From the NCBI GenBank assembly GCA_002937525.1, contig PTKA01000118.1:1-5684 (forward strand): a stretch of 5,684 nt of DNA, written 5' to 3'. The translations under genes were made by a program, and so were the position numbers. Of the stretch, positions 1 to 5,684 are shown one piece after another. The stretch is from Alphaproteobacteria bacterium MarineAlpha10_Bin3. GTDB lineage: Bacteria; Pseudomonadota; Alphaproteobacteria; UBA8366; GCA-2717185. Each line of letters starts with the position of its first letter. Position 1 is the first letter of the stretch. The notes beneath the pieces were generated by a model, which saw only the letters and a program-made list of their open reading frames with translations, did no database searches and was not told the DNA's origin.

Positions 1-97
1 CACGATTGGCCACTTGCTCGATCGCTTCCCGCCACAGGAATGCAGCAATTACTTCAGAAACGCCGGATACGTCTAAACTTGATCGGAACATGCTCTA
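1..97 (+). mobile_element. Right end of an IS630-family insertion sequence (truncated by window edge)
   Basis: The first 76 bases encode a transposase C-terminus of IS630 type (see the CDS entry). After its stop there is a short non-coding tail, as expected for an IS end. IS630-family elements insert at TA dinucleotides and duplicate them. The tail reads TTGATCGGAACATGCTCTA, and the TA at 96-97 is the most likely boundary, giving an inverted-repeat end whose complement begins GAGCATGTTCC. The left end lies outside the window, so the repeat cannot be confirmed; the transposase is seen, while the exact boundary is inferred. The element points rightward, toward the acetoacetyl-CoA synthetase gene. 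Confidence 0.7.
2..76 (+). CDS. IS630-family transposase, C-terminal 24 codons (partial at left edge)
   Basis: An open frame enters from the left edge and ends at TAA 74-76. Its product contains IGHLLDRF followed by PPQECSNYFRNAGYV and the stop. This matches the usual C-terminal signature of IS630/Tc1-mariner-type transposases, in which an 'IG.LLD.F.P.EC.NYF..AGY' pattern closes the DDE-domain protein. The catalytic DDE residues would lie upstream, outside the window, so I cannot say whether the enzyme is functional. The C-terminus shows no stop or frameshift, which suggests a fairly recent copy. The call depends on a short peptide, but the pattern is distinctive. Confidence 0.72.
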   Translation, partial: TIGHLLDRFPPQECSNYFRNAGYV

Positions 98-107
98 GCA
101 ATACCCT
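79..107 (+). promoter_or_regulatory. Possible hybrid promoter spanning the IS end and flanking DNA
   Basis: TTGATC at 79-84 (four of six matches to the sigma-70 -35 consensus) lies inside the IS terminus. Seventeen bases later comes TACCCT at 102-107 (three of six matches to the -10 consensus) in the flanking DNA, about 35 bp before the acetoacetyl-CoA synthetase start. IS ends often supply an outward -35 element that forms a new promoter with flanking sequence. The -10 match is poor, and read-through from the transposase could equally drive the gene. Confidence 0.2.
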
Positions 108-141
108 GACGGCACAACGCTATCCATGTGGGAGACGCTAG

Positions 142-2097
<1,956 letters not shown>

Positions 2098-2098
2098 C

Positions 2099-3148
2099 AT
2101 GAAAGTTCGGTTTGGCGTCCTGCTATCGAGCGGGCTGACATTTCCCAATCGCGGCGATCTGGCGAAGTTCGACGAACTGATCAAGATAATCGACGGCTGC
2201 GGGGTGGCCATGATCGGCACCTCCGACACCAGCTTTATTCACGGCGACGCCTATGTCCGCGCGGCCTTGATCGCGCAGGCGGCCGACAATGCGATGGTCG
2301 GGATTCACCCGACCAACCCGATCACCCGCGAGCCGCAGATCATGGCGGCTTTTCTGGCGTCTATCGACGCAATGACCAACGGCCGCGCCTTCATGGATAT
2401 CGCGACCGGCGACAGCGCCGTCTACAACATCGGCTACAAGGCGGCGACGCGGGCCCGGCTGGAAGATTACATCTCTTGCGTGCGCGGCCTGCTGGCCACG
2501 GGCGAAGCGACCTATCAAGGGCGTCCGCAACGGGTCCGCTGGCACGATAAGACCGTTCGGGCGCATATCCCGATCACGCTGTGCGCCGAAGGGCCGCGGA
2601 TGCTGCATCTGGGCGGGCGGATCTGCGACGGCGTCATCGCCGGAACCGGCCTGTCGCCAGATGTGGTGCGGGACACCATCGCGCGGGTGCAAGCCGGGGC
2701 GAAAAGCGAGGGCCGCGATCCTGACAGCGTCGATGTGTGGTTCACGACGCGTTCGTCGCTGAACGAGGACCGCAACAAGGCCATAACCGGAATCCACGCC
2801 TCGGTTTCCTCGATCCTCAACCACTCGATGCGCTTTGGTCTGGACAACAAAAACGTACCCGGACAATTCCGCCAGAAAATTCAGGAATATGTCGATGGCT
2901 ACGAACTTTATGACCATATCCTGGACGGCGGCCGCAACCCCAGACGCATGGAAGATCTGGGCCTGACCGATTATGCGATGGAACGCTACGCCCTGGCCGG
3001 CAATGTGACGGACTGGATCGAACGCATTGGCGCCATTGCCGATTCAGGCGGCGTCAACATCTGGTTCAGTACCCAGCATGGCGGCATTGAAGCGCAAATC
3101 CACACCATGAAGCTGTTCGCCAGGGAAATCATGCCGGAATTTGCGTGA
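2099..3148 (+). CDS. LLM class (luciferase-like) flavin-dependent oxidoreductase
   Basis: This 349-residue protein of the bacterial luciferase-like superfamily should fold as a TIM barrel using reduced FMN or F420; the substrate is unknown. It opens with KVRFGVLL, the usual first strand. It has TNPITREP (72-79), the region that in relatives lines the flavin pocket, then NGRAFMDIATGDSAVYNIG (94-112), resembling the glycine-rich TGDSA loop of methylene-tetrahydromethanopterin-reductase-like members. EGPRMLHLGGRICDGVI (164-180) matches the strand-helix that closes the flavin phosphate site. No signal peptide or membrane segment is seen. The frame is open far upstream, inside the previous gene, but ATG 2099 is the natural start: it lies one base after the preceding stop, gives the family N-terminus, and has a weak AGG at 2087-2089. 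The tight spacing implies co-transcription and perhaps translational coupling with acetoacetyl-CoA synthetase. A role in acyl or keto-acid metabolism is guilt by association only. Confidence 0.9.
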   Translation: MKVRFGVLLSSGLTFPNRGDLAKFDELIKIIDGCGVAMIGTSDTSFIHGDAYVRAALIAQAADNAMVGIHPTNPITREPQIMAAFLASIDAMTNGRAFMDIATGDSAVYNIGYKAATRARLEDYISCVRGLLATGEATYQGRPQRVRWHDKTVRAHIPITLCAEGPRMLHLGGRICDGVIAGTGLSPDVVRDTIARVQAGAKSEGRDPDSVDVWFTTRSSLNEDRNKAITGIHASVSSILNHSMRFGLDNKNVPGQFRQKIQEYVDGYELYDHILDGGRNPRRMEDLGLTDYAMERYALAGNVTDWIERIGAIADSGGVNIWFSTQHGGIEAQIHTMKLFAREIMPEFA

Positions 3149-3154
3149 GATTCG

Positions 3155-3400
3155 CTAGAAATCGATGCAGCGGCCGGAATTTTCCCAATCGCCATAGCGG
3201 GTCGGCTCCAGACCCTTGGGCCCGCCGATCTCGACTTGGGTCTCGCCGCGCGCCTCGGCTTCCTTGCGCGCTGCATCCCCGGCGGCTTCCGCCTTCAACT
3301 CGGCCCGGCGCTTGGCGTCGACCTTTTGCGCCGGATCGACCGGCAAAGTGGTTGCGGCACTGCGCGAGTTTTGCGCTTTTTGCCGTAATTTTTCGAACAA
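3155..3400 (-). CDS. DUF1674 / SDHAF4-family succinate dehydrogenase assembly factor
   Basis: This 81-residue protein has the DUF1674 C-terminal signature: EIGGPKGLEPTRYGDWE, then the ending GRCIDF just before the stop. Eukaryotic homologues (SDHAF4/Sdh8) bind the flavinated SdhA subunit and help it join SdhB while limiting oxidant formation; the bacterial proteins are assumed to act likewise. The middle (roughly residues 25-55) is a charged, Ala/Lys/Glu-rich, probably helical or disordered stretch, as is usual. The start is TTG at 3398-3400, supported by a clear GAGGT Shine-Dalgarno (plus-strand 3407-3411) six bases away. The frame extends upstream to a stop but has no ATG, GTG or other TTG there. 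The gene converges on the flavin oxidoreductase, with 6 bp between stops, and diverges from rsmB. Family assignment is firm; function is inferred from homologues. Confidence 0.9.
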   Translation of the reverse strand: MFEKLRQKAQNSRSAATTLPVDPAQKVDAKRRAELKAEAAGDAARKEAEARGETQVEIGGPKGLEPTRYGDWENSGRCIDF

Positions 3401-3500
3401 TTCGCGACCTCGAATGATAGCTTCGACCGGTCCAATATATGCCGAAACGCAATTGCGTAAAACGCTTTATCTAGGTGCTGCACAAGCGTAGGACTGCGCC
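3401..3500. promoter_or_regulatory. Divergent intergenic region with candidate promoters for the DUF1674 gene and the rsmB operon
   Basis: This is the only substantial AT-richer gap in the window, lying between two genes that point away from each other. On the minus strand, TTTACG (plus-strand 3456-3461) and TATATT (3434-3439) are 16 bases apart and could form a promoter about 33 bp before the TTG start. On the plus strand, ATGATA (3414-3419) and TATATG (3436-3441), also 16 apart, are a weaker candidate for rsmB. The rsmB start has AGGA at 3490-3493, 7 bases before GTG. Promoter calls by eye in a GC-rich genome are weak. Confidence 0.4.
3447..3458. repeat. Perfect 12-bp palindrome, possible operator
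   Basis: ACGCAATTGCGT reads the same on both strands. It lies in the middle of the divergent intergenic region and overlaps the candidate -35 element of the minus-strand gene. AAACGC also occurs as a direct repeat at 3445-3450 and 3460-3465. A dimeric regulator could bind here, but no regulator is encoded nearby and the family cannot be named from the sequence. Confidence 0.3.
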
Positions 3501-3878
3501 GTGCCTAAAACCGACCCTCGCGCTGCCGCCTTCGAGTTGCTGTTGACCGTATTCCACGATCAGCGGCCGTTCGATGACGCGCTGAATCTGCATCGCGGCC
3601 TGGCCAAGATGGCGCCGCGTGACCGGGCGCTGGCGCGCCTTCTGGCGGCGACCGTGTTGCGCCGCGCCCCGGAACTGGATGCGATCATCGCCCCGTTATT
3701 GAACAAGAAGCTGCGCGGCCAGGCAGCACCGGTGCAGCAATTGCTGCGCCTGGGGGCGGCCCAGTTCGTCTTTCTCGGCACCCCGGCGCACGCCGCCGTC
3801 GCCACCACGGTGGCGGCGGCGCAACTGACCGGCCAGCGACCCCGGCCGCCTGAATACGCCCGATTGGCTGTGGCGTAG
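3501..3878 (+). CDS. RsmB N-terminal fragment (NusB-like domain, truncated)
   Basis: This is the 125-residue product of the first rsmB frame. Residues 7-108 follow the NusB-like domain of RsmB: RAAAFELLLTVF near the start, RDRALAR at 40-46, VLRR at 52-55, LLRLGAAQFVFL at 81-92 and PAHAAV at 95-100. After about residue 112 the sequence (RPRPPEYARLAVA) is out of frame and ends at TAG. The last helix of the domain is lost, so a stable fold is doubtful. If translated, it would lack all methyltransferase motifs. Confidence 0.6.
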   Translation: MPKTDPRAAAFELLLTVFHDQRPFDDALNLHRGLAKMAPRDRALARLLAATVLRRAPELDAIIAPLLNKKLRGQAAPVQQLLRLGAAQFVFLGTPAHAAVATTVAAAQLTGQRPRPPEYARLAVA

Positions 3879-3957
3879 CTGGGTTGCGGCGCATGGCGCG
3901 GACCAAGCCGCCGCCATCGCCGACGCCCATCTGAAGGAAGCGCCGCTCGACATATCG

Positions 3958-4713
3958 GTGAAATCGGATGCGGCGGGCTGGGCCGAACGGCTCGATGCGA
4001 CATTGCTGCCGACCGGCACGCTGCGCCGCGCTTCGGGCGGCGATATCCGCGCCTTACCCGGCTTCGCCGATGGTGAGTGGTGGATACAGGACGCCGCCGC
4101 CGCCCTGCCGGCACGGCTGCTGGGTCCGGTCGCCGGCCAGAAAATTGCCGATCTGTGCGCCGCACCCGGCGGCAAGACGGCCCAGCTCGCCGCCGCCGGC
4201 GCCGATGTCTATGCCGTCGATTCATCGGCCACCCGGATCAAGCAGATCGACGAAAACATGCAACGCCTCAAACTGAAGGTGAAGCTGATTGCCGCCGACG
4301 CCACCCAATGGCGGCCGGACGCGGCCCTGGACGGGGTGCTGGTCGATGCGCCATGCACCGGCACCGGCACGATCCGCCGTCATCCCGATATTGCCCGGCT
4401 CAAGCGGTCCGGCGACGTGCAACGGCTCGGCGTCCTGCAGGATCAATTACTGGACCATGCCGTAACTTTGTTGCGGCCCGGCGGCCTGCTGGTCTACGCG
4501 ACCTGTTCGCTGCAACCCGAAGAAGGTGCCGTTCGCATCGAGCGCCTGCTGGCGCAAGGCGCGCCGCTGGAGCGCGTGCCGGTCGAATCGGGCGAAGTAC
4601 CGGGCCTGGAAGCAGCGATCACCGACGCCGGCGAACTTCGGACATTGCCGTCGCACTGGCCTGAAAAGGGCGGCCTGGACGGGTTTTTCATCGCCCGCCT
4701 GCGGCGTTTATGA
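3958..4713 (+). CDS. RsmB C-terminal fragment (SAM-dependent rRNA cytosine-C5 methyltransferase domain)
   Basis: This frame is open from 3829; GTG 3958 is its first GTG, but that codon is the internal valine of DISVKSD in the family and has no ribosome-binding site at a useful distance. The catalytic domain is complete. It has the SAM-binding loop LCAAPGGKT (codons from 4153), the acidic YAVDSS segment, motif IV DAPCTGTGTIRRHPD with its cysteine at 4354-4356, and motif VI TCSLQPEEG with its cysteine at 4504-4506. In RsmB-type enzymes the TCS cysteine attacks the cytosine and the PC cysteine helps release the product. The ending GGLDGFFIARLRRL is typical. Retention of every key residue suggests recent disruption or a sequence error. 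Independent translation is possible but unsupported. Confidence 0.65.
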   Translation: MKSDAAGWAERLDATLLPTGTLRRASGGDIRALPGFADGEWWIQDAAAALPARLLGPVAGQKIADLCAAPGGKTAQLAAAGADVYAVDSSATRIKQIDENMQRLKLKVKLIAADATQWRPDAALDGVLVDAPCTGTGTIRRHPDIARLKRSGDVQRLGVLQDQLLDHAVTLLRPGGLLVYATCSLQPEEGAVRIERLLAQGAPLERVPVESGEVPGLEAAITDAGELRTLPSHWPEKGGLDGFFIARLRRL

Positions 4714-4755
4714 ATGCCGCTTGCGCCGTTTTCACGAAGCGACTAGGAAGCTGAT

Positions 4756-5427
4756 ATGCAGCACCATACGCGCATCGCACCGTCGATCCTGTCGGCGGAC
4801 TTTGCCCGGCTTGGCGAGGAAATCCGCGCCATCGATCAGGCCGGCGCCGATTTCATCCATATCGACGTGATGGACGGGCATTTCGTCCCCAACATCACCA
4901 TCGGCCCGGACGTGGTGAAAGCGCTGCGGCCGCACAGCAAAAAACCCTTCGACGTGCATCTCATGATCGCTCCCGTCGATTCCTACATTGCCGCCTTCGC
5001 CAAGGCAGGGGCGGACATACTGACCGTCCATCCCGAAGCGGCCCCCCATCTGCACCGTACCGTGCAACTGATCAAGGACCAGGGCTGCAAGGCGGGAATC
5101 GCGCTCAATCCAGCAACCCCGCTCAGCGCGATCGACCATTTGCTGGACGACATCGACCTGATCCTGGTGATGAGCGTCAATCCGGGGTTCGGCGGCCAGA
5201 AATTCATCGCCGCGCAATGCGACAAAATCCGCGTGCTGCGCCGCCGCATAGACGAGGGCGGCCGCGCCATCGACCTGGAAGTCGATGGCGGCGTCAATAC
5301 CGACACCGCGCGCGATGCGGTCGCCGCCGGCGCCGATCTGCTGGTCGCCGGCACTGCCGTTTTCACCGGCGGCCCCGCCGCCTACGCCGATAACATCCGC
5401 CGCCTTCGGGGTGAATCGAAACGATGA
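4756..5427 (+). CDS. rpe: Ribulose-phosphate 3-epimerase
   Basis: This cytoplasmic TIM-barrel enzyme of 223 residues (the usual length) interconverts D-ribulose 5-phosphate and D-xylulose 5-phosphate in the pentose phosphate pathway, and in the Calvin cycle where present. The opening [16 protein letters not shown] is the family signature. The metal-binding residues are all in place: His35 and Asp37 ([12 protein letters not shown]), His68 (DVHLMI) and Asp177 (EVDGGVN). Asp37 and Asp177 are the acid/base pair. [10 protein letters not shown] (139-148) forms the phosphate/substrate loop, and [13 protein letters not shown] follows near the end. ATG 4756 has AGGA at 4745-4748, 7 bases upstream. It starts 42 bp after the end of the broken rsmB and ends 4 bp before the next gene, so it is probably part of the rsmB operon. 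Its expression could be altered if the premature stop in rsmB causes polarity, though it has its own good ribosome-binding site. Confidence 0.97.
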   Translation: MQHHTRIAPSILSADFARLGEEIRAIDQAGADFIHIDVMDGHFVPNITIGPDVVKALRPHSKKPFDVHLMIAPVDSYIAAFAKAGADILTVHPEAAPHLHRTVQLIKDQGCKAGIALNPATPLSAIDHLLDDIDLILVMSVNPGFGGQKFIAAQCDKIRVLRRRIDEGGRAIDLEVDGGVNTDTARDAVAAGADLLVAGTAVFTGGPAAYADNIRRLRGESKR

Positions 5428-5431
5428 AGCG

Positions 5432-5684
5432 ATGACGGGCGCGTTAGCTGGGCCTTCCGCCTGGACAGTATTTCAACGCCGCTGCATGGGCGCAATGTTC
5501 GCCAATCCAGTCTATCGCCTGACCTTGCCGCGCCGTGGCCCGCGCGATTTGTCGATGACGCCGCCGGACGCCTGGCCCGGCAATCCGGACCGCGGCGCGG
5601 CCATCGTCGATAACGTCTTTATTCTGGCCGGAACACGGGTGCGGGCGGCGGGTTCGCCCTTCGATGAAACCGCCCCAGACCCGG
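5432..5684 (+). CDS. Heparinase II/III-like protein, N-terminal part (runs off right edge)
   Basis: An open frame of 84 codons continues past the window end with strongly GC-biased third positions. From residue 25 the product reads NPVYRLTLPRRGPRDL, followed by PPDAWPGNPDRGAAIVDN and then FILAGTRVRAAGSPFDE. This resembles the start of alphaproteobacterial heparinase II/III-like proteins, where '(N)PLYRLTL', 'PDPWPGD...G' and 'F.FAG' patterns precede the alpha/alpha-barrel domain. Such proteins are predicted polysaccharide lyases acting in or outside the envelope, but the catalytic region is not in view. The start is uncertain: ATG 5432, ATG 5486 and ATG 5495 are in frame. ATG 5432 sits best behind rpe (4-bp gap), although its Shine-Dalgarno is weak. 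Position after rsmB-rpe agrees with a common alphaproteobacterial order. Confidence 0.72.
   Translation, partial: MTGALAGPSAWTVFQRRCMGAMFANPVYRLTLPRRGPRDLSMTPPDAWPGNPDRGAAIVDNVFILAGTRVRAAGSPFDETAPDP

Larger units (their letters stand above)
3501..4713 (+). pseudogene. rsmB: rsmB (16S rRNA m5C967 methyltransferase), broken by an internal out-of-frame deletion
   Basis: An intact RsmB (Sun/Fmu) methylates C967 of 16S rRNA with S-adenosylmethionine and consists of an N-terminal NusB-like RNA-binding domain plus a Rossmann methyltransferase domain. Both halves are present but in different frames. The first frame runs from GTG 3501 to TAG 3876-3878. The second is open from 3829 and carries the expected continuation NTPDWLWRSWVAAHG from 3853 onward. 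Moving between them needs a net loss of 3n+2 (or gain of 3n+1) bases. The conserved NusB-domain segment around 'VNAVLRR', normally just before NTPDWLW, is absent in every frame here. Together the halves encode about 400 residues against roughly 430-450 usually, so some 25-45 codons are probably missing, with a junction near 3830-3845. The first frame has AGGA 7 bases before GTG. The gene probably heads the operon with rpe and the heparinase-like gene. An assembly error remains possible. Confidence 0.8.

Noticed and set aside
2123..2917. Minus-strand open frame of 264 codons opposite the flavin oxidoreductase
   Set aside because: The plus-strand gene has clear luciferase-like motifs. The antisense product is rich in Arg, His and Asp, with no recognisable domain.
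3834..3878. Programmed ribosomal frameshift joining the two rsmB frames
   Set aside because: No slippery heptamer is seen, and the conserved 'VNAVLRR' segment is absent, so a frameshift alone would not restore a normal RsmB.
3880..3957. IS insertion or insertion scar as the cause of the rsmB break
   Set aside because: The downstream frame resumes directly with family-typical residues, and no foreign sequence, target duplication or inverted repeat is visible.
3560..4225. Minus-strand frames across the broken rsmB as an alternative gene
   Set aside because: The products are Arg/Pro/Ala-rich shadows. The plus strand shows clear NusB-like and methyltransferase motifs in the two rsmB frames.
4714..4755. 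Terminator or promoter between rsmB and rpe
   Set aside because: The 42-bp gap has no hairpin followed by a T-run and no convincing -35/-10 pair; only the rpe ribosome-binding site is clear.

Overview
The window looks like chromosomal DNA from a GC-rich alphaproteobacterium, most likely Rhodospirillales-like. This rests on three things: strong G/C preference at third codon positions, the protein signatures, and the gene group DUF1674 / rsmB / rpe / heparinase II/III-like, which I recognise as a neighbourhood common in that class. No database search was possible, so the taxonomy is an inference.

Layout from left to right. Positions 1-97 are the right-hand end of an IS630-family insertion sequence: the last 24 codons of its transposase, then a terminus that probably ends at a TA target site. 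Only about 45 bp later starts an apparently complete acetoacetyl-CoA synthetase gene (142-2097, GTG start). One base after its stop comes a luciferase-like (LLM class) flavin-dependent oxidoreductase (2099-3148). The two are almost certainly co-transcribed. Facing them, with stops only 6 bp apart, is a small minus-strand gene (3155-3400, TTG start) for a DUF1674 / SDHAF4-type succinate dehydrogenase assembly factor.

A 100-bp divergent intergenic region (3401-3500), holding a perfect 12-bp palindrome, separates that gene from a rightward housekeeping operon. The operon begins with rsmB (16S rRNA m5C967 methyltransferase, 3501-4713), which is broken. The N-terminal NusB-like domain runs into a stop at 3876-3878 in one frame, and the catalytic domain continues in another. 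The conserved segment that should join them is missing, so this looks like a small out-of-frame deletion rather than a one-base slip. Next come an intact ribulose-phosphate 3-epimerase gene, rpe (4756-5427), and the first 84 codons of a heparinase II/III-like protein that runs off the right edge (from 5432).

How the genes fit together: the left pair concerns acyl-CoA activation (acetoacetate) plus a flavin oxidoreductase of unknown substrate. The right group is core metabolism and rRNA modification. The points most worth checking are the IS end placed directly before the acetoacetyl-CoA synthetase gene, the internal deletion in rsmB, and the palindrome in the divergent promoter region. I found no convincing evidence of a wholly new multi-gene system, CRISPR array, RNA gene or phage module.
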